Positions 10,877 through 21,974 of a stretch of DNA of 64,000 bases are shown here, piece after piece. The notes beneath the pieces are model-generated. The model was not told where the DNA came from and did no database searches. It saw only the letters and a program-made list of their open reading frames with translations. This DNA is from Paramyrothecium sp. XJ0827 (Eukaryota; Ascomycota; Sordariomycetes; Hypocreales; Stachybotryaceae), in contig JAJFPB010000002.1 of assembly GCA_020881915.1 (NCBI GenBank), forward strand, positions 2,604,001 to 2,668,000. The letters run 5' to 3'. A program made the translations under genes and the position numbers. Each line of letters begins with the position of its first letter. The stretch's first letter is position 1.

Positions 10877-11383
10877 GCGCCTTGCTTTCCTTTCCTGTAC
10901 AATCTAAGTTGGTTGAGAATGGTGAAGGAGGTTGCTGCGTAATCAGCGGGCGTGGCACAGTGTCCACTGGTTAATATAGGAGAGACCGGAAGATGCTGAG
11001 AACCGGGAAGTTGTGGCAGATATATTCCCCTTGTGGTGCTCTGGAACAGCTGCTCTTTGCGGGTTAGACTGGCATCGGCATGGCGTATTTTCGTTTTGGC
11101 TCTGCCATGCTTTCTAGGTCGCTGTAATTTATACATCTACGCGATTTCCCTTGATTAACCCGCTTGTGCTCTCGTTTCATTCTCGTGACAATTAGTGTTG
11201 TGGTCTTGTGTTTGGAGTGGCTGACTAAGCCGGTCATTGATTCTTCCTGTACATCTTCACAACGCGGCTCTGTAACGTAAGGTAGGTTGTAGTATGCCTA
11301 TAGAAGTTGGTAGATCATTTTCATCCTAGAACAGGTCACAGCTTGGAAATTCTAGGACCTTGCCTACGCCTTCATCCGGGAGC
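10877..11383. other. Intergenic region ADP/ATP carrier–CENP-X
   Basis: About 500 bp holding the carrier 3' region and the CENP-X promoter. An ACGCG (MCB-like) core lies at 11262–11266, about 120 bp upstream of the CENP-X start. No gene is seen. Confidence 0.5.
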
Positions 11384-11890
11384 ATGCCACCTAAGAAAGC
11401 CTCTCGTTCCGGTCGCGGTACACATCAGATAGCCAAGGGCAAGCAGCCCGCCACAGTCGCCGACGAGGGCGCCTCGAGCGATCCGTTTGAGTCTTCTGAT
11501 GACCAAAGCGCCCCCAACGTGAACAATGGAGGGACACGGAAACGTCGGAACCCACCAGCCGACGAGGGCGAGGTAGATGAAGCTGAGAAATCGATCCCTC
11601 AGGACCTCTTGACGCGGGTGTTGCACGAGTTCTTCGCCAAGGACGGCACCAGGATCTCGCGCGATGGCAACGCGGCGGTGGGCAAATACGTCGACGTCTT
11701 CGTGAGGGAGGCCATTGCGCGGGCTGCCGTGGAGAAGAAGGGTGGTTTCCTCGAGGTGAGAACGCGGACTTGGGCGGTTGATGCGCACCCACGTCTCCTC
11801 CACCTGGACTACGTTTCGAGCTAACACCCGCCTGCCTCACAGGTCGAGGACCTCGAGAAGATTGCGCCGCAACTCCTGTTGGATCTTTGA
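11384..11890 (+). CDS. MHF2: Centromere protein X / MHF2 histone-fold protein
   Basis: Two exons (11384–11755 and 11843–11890) give 139 residues. The first ATG is at 11384; a longer in-frame reading would need a TTG start. The first 70 residues are basic and acidic low complexity (PPKKASRSGRG...). The C-terminal half matches the CENP-X histone fold: IPQDLLTRVLHEFF, a YVDVFVREAIARA helix, then VEDLEKIAPQLLLDL at the very end, as in human CENP-X. CENP-X pairs with CENP-S in the inner kinetochore and in the FANCM-associated DNA-repair complex. The N-terminal extension is longer than in the human protein. Confidence 0.85.
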
Positions 11891-12573
11891 TCTAGACAGT
11901 TTGCCTTCAGTGAACGCGTTTTGTTCTTTAAACACGCGACGAAAAAGGCTGGTGGGAAAAGGGTGGAGACCGAGCCTTGAGAGGCGAGCGCATTTCACCG
12001 CTCTGCTTGACGACGCCCAAAGATCACCACGCAACAGTAACCACTGGTTACCTAAACCGAGTGGTCTATTTTAATCTCTGCAACCAACCCATATTTCCCT
12101 CACGTTATTGCGTGACTGGAGTCGCAACCAGTTTGTGATACTGGTTGTACGTATCGCCAGCAACGATACACGTCGACGGGAGGACGGGTGCTCCAATGAG
12201 CCAGTTCAACGCGTCAAGGGTCGCAATGGGGTGGCGTCAGACCAATCCAACGACGATGCCCAGAGGATCTGCCCAGAGGATCAAGTCTTGGGGAAGGAAC
12301 TGCATGGCCTACTCTAGTGGTAAGCCACGAGAAAGTCTTGCACAACACCACTTTTTGTTGCCAGCAAGGTAGATACGATACAGCTACACTTCCAGAGGTC
12401 GACTCTCGTTTTTACAAATGTGCAAAATATGGTATAATTTAAATTTTAACTGCTCCGTGCAGTCACTTCGTCGTTCATGTCTCTATTTCCCCCGGCATGC
12501 TGGGCCAGGTAAAAGTAATGCGTAGATGCCACTCGCCATTAGCGCCACGTCCGTATTTTCCCATACCCTCCGT
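11891..12573. other. Convergent intergenic region CENP-X/PAC1
   Basis: About 680 bp between two convergent genes. It includes an AT-rich patch near 12425–12450. Small open frames here show no family resemblance. Confidence 0.55.
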
Positions 12574-14206
12574 CTAATTTGCGAATATCCTCAATGTCTT
12601 GTCGACGCTCCCCGTTGCGATGACACAGCGAATCTGTACGTTGGCAGTTTCTGCCCCGGCTGCCGTTTTCTTCGGGGTTCCTTCAATGCCCTCACCAGTC
12701 AGTTTGGTGCCGCCACCATTGACCGCCGCGGCATCCTTGACAATGGCCGGCGCCCATCGTAAACATGTAATAAAGTGGTCATGCGTATCGCTGACAACCT
12801 TGACGCATTTTGCGTCCTGGCTCAAATCCCAGCATCGTATTGTCTTGTCGTCTGCAACAGAAAGAAGATATTTACCACCGGGATGGAAGACCAGGGCACT
12901 GACCCAGTTGTCGTGGCCCACTAGAGTTTTGATGCAGATGCCGCGAGCATCCCACAGCCTGATCACTTTGTCTCTTGAACCTGTCGCCATGAATTCGCCG
13001 GTGCTGGAAGCAGGAGGCGGCTTCTTTAGCCCAGCGATAGACGCCAAATGTTGATATGAGGCTGGCGGTGCAAACGCACAGCACTTGACAACATTCTCAT
13101 GTCCAAACATGGTCAATTTACTCTCCAAGACGGGAAGAGACAAGTCAGAAATATCCCACAAGCGAGCGGTATGATCGCTAGCTGTGGACAGGAGAAAACG
13201 GCCATCAATTGACGGACAGACGTCTCGCACCCAACCGCTGTGGCCATGTATCGTCTTGATGCAGTATCCTGTTGTGGAATCCCAGATCTTCAGTGTTTTA
13301 TCACCGCTGGCGCTAACAAGTAAATTGCCAGAAGTGCCATCAGCTCCAGATGGGATGAAGCGGATGGCACTGACACTGTGATCGTGGCCAGACAGCGTCC
13401 GTATATTTTTGTACTGATCTGCGGGGTCCCAGAGCTTGATGGTGAGATCAGAGCTGCACGATGCTAGGAGCACAGCGCTTTTAGGCCCACCATAGTCGAG
13501 GTCGAGAACGGCCCTCGTATGGCCCTTGATGGTCTGTTCTAGCTCACCGAGCTCCCAGTCCCAGATTTTGATGGTACAGTCGTCGGAGCCGGAAGCAATG
13601 GAGGAGAATTTCGGGTGAAAGGCGACGCAGTTGATTGTTTCCCGATGGGATTCGAGGGTATGTCTGGATGGAGATCGAGGAAGCCATGATGCTGGGTCCT
13701 GATTCCGTTTGGATAAAGAGGTCGGGGTAGCGTTGTCGAGCTCAGATTGCAATGCCGCGTTCCGAGTCTCAAGCTCCATTATCTATACGCAGTAGAGCAC
13801 TGTTAGCTATGGCATCCAAGTATGACGGAGCTCAAGGACGGGGCCCTGCGATGTAGCACACGCGCCTTCTTCTGCAACCGAACGATGCTGGTCCATTTCT
13901 TCTCCAGCAGCGTCTCGTACTTCTTGGCGGTCTCTGAGTTGAAGACATCTTCGGCTAGTCCTAGCTCTGCGCGGATGGCGGCGGCGCTCTGAGGGAGGTT
14001 GTTTGCCGAGAAATACGCTATGATGGCTTTGTGTCTGTACACAGCGCATCAGCCTTGCCTCTCGTACTCTCGCGCAGCAGGAGAGGGGAGAGGGCATATC
14101 CATGCAGGGCCATGGACGTGGTCGTTTGGGTTGTCAAAGGGGGGGGAGGAGGGAGTGATGCTACGCACAGCTCTTCGGCTTGTCGGCTCGGCAGCGTGCG
14201 ACTCAT
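12574..14206 (-). CDS. PAC1: LIS1/PAC1/NudF dynein regulator
   Basis: Three exons (14206–14169, 14034–13866, 13782–12574) encode 471 residues. A LisH dimerisation motif occupies about residues 10–40 ([19 protein letters not shown]), then the conserved [20 protein letters not shown], a short coiled coil, and seven WD40 repeats with clear GH...WD spacing to the C-terminus. LIS1 binds the dynein motor domain and is needed for nuclear migration in hyphae. The second intron (13865–13783, 83 nt) seems to begin with GC rather than GT: AAG|GCGCGT, with a CTAAC branch point and TAG end. That is the only junction joining RLQKK to IMELE in frame. Confidence 0.93.
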
Positions 14207-16857
14207 CCTAGCGAGGGCTACGGGTCTATAGCCATGTGCAGGCCGTTTGAGAGGGAGCGCCCTGGGGAGCGTTTGGTAGGCGCCGTTTGTTTTGGGAGGA
14301 GGGGTTGCGGCGGGCGATGGAAAAATGTTTGATGTCGTCGAGGATCAAGGCCACCGCCCTGGGCCCCAACGGTGACGCTGGCGTAGATCCGGAATCGCTA
14401 GGCCAGGGTAGGGAAGCGGAGGGTCCCTGCAGGGTTACCTACAGAGGGCCAAGTCACCATGCAGTGAAACAGAAGGAGGAGCGAACCAAGAAGGTCGGAG
14501 ACAGTGGACGGGGAGAGTCAAGAAGGGAGGTATTCTGCAATTGGCGTGACAAGATCCTTGCTGGCCTGCAGGAATTGGCGTACAAGTGTTTGTCCATGAC
14601 TGTCGACATCAACAGAGTGACTGCGGATAAGGTACTTTGCCTTAGGTACCTTCCCTTGCTGTCGTTGCCCAGGACGAGGTCACGTGGTCTACTGTGCCTG
14701 AGAGAAGCACTGATGTCGGCATCCTGGAGCTGCTCTTCCACGAGGCAGGAACTGCACTGTAAACTGTCTGACAGCTATGAAATTTAGCAAAATGTGGGAG
14801 ACGAGATGGATGATTCTGCTAATCTGGACTTGAATTGCGATGTGCTTCGGATGCCGTTGTACGTGGCATGGCGCGTTTTGCTACAGCAGCTTGTCACACC
14901 AGTGAAAACCCTGGAGGCGATAAGATGAGGCAATGTTTGGTTAGATAGATACCTCAGATATTCGGGCCAAGATGATGCAATGCCTTAACTAGCACTCGTT
15001 CACTTAGACTACAGGTGCAGGTATGACGAGGCAGCTGGGCTGTCAAACGACCCGAGGCCCAATAGCACGATTTCCCGAGCATTGAACTATACGGTAGAAG
15101 AATCGTCTCTAAAGTACCCTTGCAATTTTCATGTTTAACATGCCCTCTTTTTTACATGAACAGTACAGCAATCAGTATCATGGATGGCTTCTGATCACAC
15201 GACTCACTAATAGTCCCGTCATCCACATTATCGCCTCTTCTACTAACCGCATGCGAGGCATGGCGAGGTAACGCTGTGGATCTGAGTGGTTACAGAAGCA
15301 ATCACGGGTACGAGAAAAGCTTAATGTAATGGATGAGGAGGAGACGCTGACGCAAAATATCAGGACAGACCACGTTGAAACATCAGCACGAGTCCAGCCA
15401 TCGATGAGGTTCGTGGGCGCATCCTGTTTTGGGCAATATCATGGAAAGATGGAGCGACAAGAAGGGGCTCTATCACGACTCTGCTGTCAAGCGAGTGAGT
15501 TCCCCTGTTTCAAAAAATGCCACGCGCGGCAGTGGACGGTCCAATCGTAGGGGTCACTTTGACTGACTAAGCTGAAGTATACAGTCGATCAGGTGTGTCG
15601 AGTAATGGATGGTAAGCCTCAGAGACAGCTAGTGCCAGCGGAAGTGCTCAACTCTGAAAGAGCTTGGACTCTTTTTTGATGATGTGACAGACGTGTTGAC
15701 GTGGATTCTGGGGGGGGGACGTAATTCCTTCTGCTCGACTCGAGGCTTTGCTTTGGGGGTTCCCCTGTTCCCGTTCCCGTCCCCGTTCCTGTCCCTGAGT
15801 GGCACGACCCGCTTCTCTGTACATTTACCGCTGACTGCCCTTGGAAGGGTACCTGTAGCCACACTGGGCCGGTGGGGCGTGGAGGGTGGAGGGGCCCAGG
15901 CCGGGGTGGACTCTGAAACCCGGGACCGTCTCACTGCCGTCGGAGGGCCTCGACTTGATGCACATCTGAAATCGCCAGCTGCAGAGCAAGAACATCAGAT
16001 CGGACGAAGCTCAACGCCCTCCGTACCTTAATCTTACCACCTGCGACCGACAGCTCCCACCCTTGCTGGCTCGCAGCCCCCCGTAGCCCGCGCTGTTTGG
16101 CGAATCACGATGCGCCCGGATGCCTACCTGGGGTGACGGAGGATAAGGTCGCTCTGCCGTTTACCTCCATGGAGGTGGCTTTGCATGCTGGCGGCTCAAC
16201 ACAGATCATCCTTGTCCCACCGCTGTCGTCACTTTTCTCGTAGCCCCCCATGCTCGTGCTTGGTGTCCCTTTCTGCTACCGTTGCGGTTGGTGAAAGCCG
16301 CCCATGCTTGTTTGAGACGGGGCCAAGCATGGACGAGCGCCGGCTCCCCAAACCTCCAGCCCCAACCCCAAGCGCCTCCGATGACCGCTGGGAAAGCCAC
16401 CAGCCTGACCTCGGGCCATGTCCAAAACACGTTTCACGCACCGCCGATGCTCATCTGTATCAAGTGCGTCTCCTGTTTTCGTCTCGTCTTCAAACAGGGT
16501 CAGAGTCGGCTTCCCTTGACTTCCGGCTGGTCTGACACATGGCGACGACCCAGCCGCGGCCTCTGTTACTTAAAGTCGCGGCGTTTCCTCAACCCAATGT
16601 TTGGCCCTCCTCCTTCCACTGCATCAACCGTCTCCAACGCTCTATCCCTACCTCGTCAGGGTTCTTTCTGTTTTTCCTTTCCTTTCCAAGCTTCTAATAT
16701 TCTACCAAAGGCTAGCCCTTTGCCAGCGCGAGTCGCTTTTTCATTTACACCATTTTGGATTGCCGCCAACTTAATCAACGTCTAAGAGCCTGTGGCCTAG
16801 TCGACTCTCATCTCTCTCCATAACAACACCAAAACGCAAAACACAAACACCGCCATC
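14207..16857. other. Intergenic region PAC1–cupredoxin
   Basis: About 2.65 kb between divergent genes. It holds a TTAGGTACCTT copy of the dispersed motif near 14650, a G tract at 15711–15719, and an imperfect TTCCCG hexanucleotide array at about 15764–15800. A 166-codon frame at 14287–14787 was judged spurious. CT-rich sequence precedes the cupredoxin start. Confidence 0.5.
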
Positions 16858-17641
16858 ATGCAATTCACATCTCTGGCTATTACTGCTCTGCTGAGCACGC
16901 TGAGCGTGGCTCAAAGTAAGGCCCACCCCCGTCCCTGACCCCAACGAGAACGCCAAGACTAACAATGTCCCCAGTGGTCGATGTCCAGGTCGTCGCCGTG
17001 GGCAAGAACCCTCTGACCAACGAGACCGGCTTCAAGTACTGGCCCGAAAAGATCACCGCCGCTCCTGGTACCATGGTCCAGTTCCAGTTCTGGGCGGGCA
17101 ACCACACCGTGACTCAGTCATCCTTCGATAACCCTTGCCTTCCCATCGGCGTCACCAATAGCAGCGCCCAGGGTGTTAACTCTGGCTTCCAACCTGTCTC
17201 TGCTGAAGCCGGTGCCAACGCTCCCGTCTTTACCGTCATGGTCAAGGACGCGAGGCCCATGTGGCTCTACTGTGCCAAGGGCAACCACTGCCAGAGCGGC
17301 ATGGTTATGGTCATTAACGAGAAGTAAGTTTCACAACTCAAGCTCGTCCGTCATTATTTGCGGCTAACCTTCATCTCCTCAGCACTGGTGCCAACTCTAC
17401 TCGCTCATTGGACAACTACAAGGGTCTTGCCGGTGCCGTGCCTGCTCCTGGCGGCGCCACTCCCGGTGGCGGCAGCGGCACCGGAAACGGAGGAAACGGA
17501 GGAAACGGAGGCAACGGAGGCAACGGCTCTCCCACCGACGGCGCTTCGCCCTCGCAGACTCCTCCCAGCGCAGCCGGCCGCACTGCTGTTGGCATGAGCA
17601 CACTGGTGCTCGCCTTCGGTGCCTCGCTACTGCTCCTGTAG
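16858..17641 (+). CDS. Secreted GPI-type cupredoxin (extracellular serine-rich-like protein)
   Basis: Three exons (16858–16915, 16975–17323, 17383–17641) give 221 residues. Residues 1–18 are a signal peptide (FTSLAITALLSTLSVA). Residues about 22–140 form a cupredoxin fold: a GNHTV histidine loop and a C-terminal LYCAKGNHCQSGM loop, consistent with type-1 copper ligands His, Cys, His, Met. A Gly/Asn repeat follows (9-bp DNA repeat units at about 17480–17525), then a Ser/Pro/Thr linker and a hydrophobic tail (STLVLAFGASLLLL) typical of GPI anchoring. It is probably plasma-membrane or cell-wall attached. Related fungal proteins are often surface or conidial proteins; the exact role is unknown. 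Confidence 0.85.
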
Positions 17642-17958
17642 GCGCCACACGCGTGGAAACCGGCGACCAGGAGGTGGCCGGATCAAAAGAGAGGAGGAAA
17701 TGGTTAATTAATAACATTTTCTTTGTGTATTCATACCTTCTGCTTCGATCGAGCATTTTTGGGCTTGTGTTTGGATGCTTGCTTGCATAGAGCATGGTTT
17801 GGGGATGGGCAGAAAACGAGCTTCGGTGCATGAAAGAACATGCAATCAAGAAGACGAAACGACATAGATTCGGCAGCAATGAATTGACTGACTGAAGTCC
17901 CATCTTTGTGTCTCCCTGGGTTTTTGCGTGATATTGTAATCTTTCTTTCCCTAGTCAA
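17642..17958. other. Convergent intergenic region cupredoxin/MAPR
   Basis: About 320 bp of 3' flank for two convergent genes, with an AT-rich TTAATTAATAA near 17703. Nothing else is seen. Confidence 0.5.
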
Positions 17959-18809
17959 CTACTCTCGTGGAGGCTGCCTTTTGGGTCTGGCCTGCTGGGC
18001 CGCCTTGCAGAGGGGCCTCTTCGGTTCCTTGTCCAGCCAGTTCTTGTCCCGCTTCACGTAGCCGACCATGGTGTACTTCTTAGTGTTCCCAAAGAAATCT
18101 ACCCAATGCTTCAGCGCATCGTAGGCCCTCTTCTCGGCCTTCTCGAGCTCACGCGCACGTTTTATTGCCAGCTTCTCTGGGTTCCATTGTGCCACCACGG
18201 CCGGGTCCTCAATCGGAAGGTACATCTCCTCAACGCCGCGCATGTCCGGTGTTCGGTCCTCCGCAAAGCAGCCCGTGACAAATGCGCGAGCAGCATCGCA
18301 GCCGGAGAAGTAGCTGTAGGATCCGCCGGGTCCGTAAATGTGCCTGCCGTTGGATACGTCGTAGATGGTGCCGTTGAGGGCAAGGTAGACGGGCTTCGTC
18401 TCATCGCTGCCGTCGTATGCAGCCAGCTCTTCGGGTGTCAAGTATATAGGCCCTTTCTGCTTGCGTGATTAGCCAGCTATCCTGGGTATCTCGTCGTACG
18501 AACAGCGGTGCTTCAAGGCATCCCGTTGGAGGGGAACAAGGGGGAGAATGGTACCAATTGAGCCTTCCACCAGTCCACCTGCATGACCTTCGGCTTGTGC
18601 TTCAAGCCCCAAAAGCCGCTCTCTCCGCCGGTGAAGAGGTAGCTGAGGACCCAGGAGGCCACAAGAAGGAAGCTTATTACCCGCAGGATGTCGACCCATG
18701 GCGAGTATGCGTCGTCGTCATCCGCATCTGGGCGAGCTTTGGCAGGTGGCTTTTCTTGCGACGGCTCGGCAGCCTGGGGCTTGCGTTGGCGGATCTCTGC
18801 GTCAGCCAT
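17959..18809 (-). CDS. Membrane-anchored cytochrome b5-like / MAPR-family heme protein
   Basis: Two exons (18809–18555 and 18456–17959) encode 250 residues. The N-terminus is charged, then one membrane helix lies near residues 42–62 (ILRVISFLLVASWVLSYLF). The cytochrome-b5/steroid-binding domain spans about residues 86–190: LTPEELAAYDGS, VYLALNGTIYDVS, YGPGGSYSYFSGCDAARAF, typical of the MAPR family (Dap1, PGRMC1) in lacking the b5 bis-histidine pair. A basic C-terminal tail follows. MAPR proteins bind heme and support P450 enzymes and sterol synthesis at the ER; the exact partner here is unknown. It is divergent from the coiled-coil gene at 19280, with 470 bp between the starts. Confidence 0.82.
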
Positions 18810-19279
18810 ATCGTAAAGATAGTGTGACCCGAGGACGACAGAGAGATGAATGTATGGTTTTCAAAGGTCGGAGAGGGCTGATTTCTTCCAGCCAGATATC
18901 GTCTCGGGATTGGAGCTTCCGGTGGTTGCAATGCCCCTCTTTGCCGCACGCCAAGCGTGAGCATAGCATGGCTTTGGAGGTTCCTTTACAGCGGGCCGCT
19001 CGCTATCCCTACACCCACAGGCGTCACAACGTGGGGTGAGTGCACACCACGGCCTTGTTGCTAGAGCAACCTACAAAAGTGGACGCCTCTGTCCTTGTGA
19101 GGTAGCTTTGTAAACAGTTGGCTACCTCGCCTTGTGTGCCACCACCTCCACTACATGCACCACGTTAATCAATGATTGTGCTTGAGAATTCCTCATCGAT
19201 TGCGACTTCCAAACGAAAACTCGCAGCGGCATTAAAACGTTCAATATAGGCATCGGTAAAACACAACCACCCTCAGCAA
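18810..19279. other. Divergent promoter region MAPR / coiled-coil gene
   Basis: About 470 bp serving two divergent starts. No striking motif beyond a GAGGTAGC stretch was recognised. Confidence 0.45.
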
Positions 19280-21261
19280 ATGGATGCAGAATCCAGCTTG
19301 CCCGGCACGCCCGCCGGCGGGCCACTCCAAGCAATCAACCCCGAGCGGGTGAACCAAAGAGACTCCCTTATCAGCAACTTTCGTTCCGAGTCTCGAGACA
19401 GCTCCGTACACGACAAGATCAGCCAATTCAACAACCTGAGTCTCGCCATGCAGTCGAAGCAGCTGGAGCGCAAGACGGCAGATGCCGCCTTGAAGAGGGC
19501 GATGCTCGGCCGTGAAGAGGCTGAATCGGAGATGCGACGATACAAGGATGAGCTGCGAGGCCTAAGAAAGGCGGTGGAGGAAGGCAAGGAGCGTGAGCGA
19601 CGAGTCGGCGAACGTCTCGAAACAGTCATGGTGCGCTGCAAGCCGCTTCACTCAAACACTAGCACCTGTCTAACAGTTCACAGGAGCAGTATGGGCGCGC
19701 CAAGGAGACGCATGCTCATACCCAAGCCCTCTGGGAAAAGGAGATCCGACGAGCACGAAAGGAAACATTCAAAACGCAGTCATCGATTGTCAAGCTTCAG
19801 GAAGAGCTCAAGTCCGCCCGCTGCACCGCTAAGCAGATGGAGGAGGACCTGGAACGCGAGAAGGAAAGAAGGCGGACTAGGGAGCAGGAGGCTTTCACAG
19901 CGCGTTATCAAATTGTCGGCGTACAGGAGCAGCTTGAGCAAGCCCTCGAGCGCATCAAGCTGGTAGAGCAGGAGCGTGACGCCTTTAAAACCGCAGCAAA
20001 GAACGAGGAGGTTGCTCGAATCGCAGCTGAAGGCCGCATCCCTCTACCCCCGGCTGAGAGCAAAGACGACGAATTCGCATCACCAAAGAAGCTCAAGGTT
20101 AGGCAAGGCAAGGAGGCGCGAGTTTCGCTGTCAGCCATGGAGATCGTATCTTCCGAAGCAAGTGAACTCGAGATTGAGGACCTGACCCTGCAGGTTCGAT
20201 GGGAGAGGCAAAGGGCCGATCGTGCCGAGGAGATGATCGAGTTTATGCAGGCTGAGTGCGAGATGCACTGCTGCCCCTGCTCCAAGTCTGATTTGCGAAG
20301 AAGCATAGGTGTTACTCAAGCAAGAGCAGAGACTACTGCAGAAGACGACGCTATCATGTCGGATATTGTCGATTCTGCAAACGTGGTTGAGACCGATATC
20401 ATGACAGCCACCAATGAGCCGAACCACGCTGAGATCGAAGGAGAAGCAGATTTCGCAGACGACACGATTCAATATCACGAGCCAGATGCAGCTGAGCCTC
20501 CGTCAATCATGGCGCCGGCAGAAGAGCCTGAGATTGACGCAGCAAAGCCGACTTCAAAGAAAGAACCCCGGTTGAGTACAGTTTTCTGTCCACGAGAAGG
20601 GATCTTCCGTACGGTATCAGAGCATGAAGCTGCTGTCATGGACATCCAACAAGCTTCACGCTCATCTTTGGTGGTACATGAGATTCCAGCTACCGCTGAC
20701 GTCCTGATTCCTGAACCATCAGAAGCCGTCGAGCGCAACACCCGCATGTACGCTAGAACTCCCTCCGTGGACCCTCCAGACTTTGCTCTGCTAGCTCAGG
20801 AGCGCATGTCTCTTGCGTCGCTTCTCAATGCGCCACACAGCGATGCTCACAGTGCTCCTTTGCCCAGCATCCCTACATACTCAGCTGACGAGGAGGCCGC
20901 GAGCGTCGGCGTGCGCAGACCAGATACTCAGCCCCCTCGACCTCATACCTCCACAGCAGTCTACGCCGTGACAACGACGACTGTGCCCATCCGTGACGAG
21001 AATGACCGCACCGACTCGTCCTTTGCCGAGAAGTTGCGGACACCTTCAAACGGCAGCAACGCCAGCTTCGACCTGAACGACCCGGCCCTCACACCGACCA
21101 TGACCCGCGAGCAGGCTCTAGCCAAGATCCGCGAAAGGAGGGGTAGGGCGAGAAGTGCAGCCCAGGGAGCTGCTACGCCACGTAGGAAGATGGTGGAAGG
21201 AAAGGACAGGAGGCACATGAGCGCGCCAACAGGCAAGACTGCTGGGAAACCTCGATCATGA
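19280..21261 (+). CDS. Coiled-coil protein, probable spindle-pole-body-associated protein
   Basis: Two exons (19280–19630, 19684–21261) give 642 residues. The N-terminal 240 residues are nearly continuous coiled coil (long Glu/Lys/Arg heptads through KYKDEL, EEDLEREKERRR and IKLVEQERDAFK). A second helical block follows, ending near residue 313 in CEMHCCPCS, a clustered Cys motif. The C-terminal half is acidic then Ser/Pro/Thr-rich and disordered, with a short helical EQALAKIRERRGRARS near the end. This architecture resembles ascomycete proteins annotated as spindle pole body formation-associated, but I cannot prove orthology. Other scaffolding roles are possible. Confidence 0.7.
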
Positions 21262-21974
21262 TCCAAGAACCCTCCCCTTGGAAATGAAGCATGAACGAGT
21301 TCGCGAGCGACGACGTGACGAGGATACTTGATGCACGCTATGATGACGACGTCACAGGACAGGAAACAGTGTTATTCCTTTCTACTGGAGCGTGCGAACC
21401 TGGGAACGAACAAGATGAAAGATGTACTACTTGAGTACTGGAAGGAGGGTGCCTTGGTGTCTCCGAGCTCTGTCTACTGCTTTGTCGAACTACCTAGATG
21501 GCCAGCTTTTCCGCTTCTCGCTTTTTATTGTTTTTCTTTTACATGTCTGGAGCCCCGGGGTGGAAAATACGGCGTTGGGTATGTTTTTCTTCTCTGATAA
21601 AATTGCATTTTGTATAATACCACCATGTTGTCGACGTACAGTCCAATGCGCAAAAGGATATATAGTCTAATACGCCTCCGCCCTTTGCAGCTCTTCTTCT
21701 CGTGTGGTTATCATACTTACGTACTGCGACCGTGAAGCCGGGTTGCTCTGCTTCAGTGCAGGCATTTCGTGGCCTCCCTCAATCAGACACCGACCCAACC
21801 AGCCTTGTCATTGAGCCTCCTTTTTGCGCCTTGCTTCATAACATGCCAAGCGGCACGCTTTAACATCTTTATTATAATCGGACCACGGTATTCCCTGCGC
21901 TTTGTCCGCCACCCCGCCACCCCGCTGCACCCTTCCTTTGAGAAGAATATGCCACAGCCAACGTGACAGGACGT
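21262..21974. other. Convergent intergenic region coiled-coil gene/BTB gene
   Basis: About 710 bp of 3' flanks. Short open frames on the plus strand lack any family signal. Confidence 0.5.

Noticed and set aside
14287..14787. 166-codon frame (+) upstream of PAC1
   Set aside because: Composition is unlike neighbouring proteins, with no domain; a chance frame in the promoter region is more likely.
17480..17525. Short 9-bp tandem repeats that look like a minisatellite
   Set aside because: They are in frame and encode the Gly/Asn linker of the cupredoxin, so they are explained by the coding sequence.
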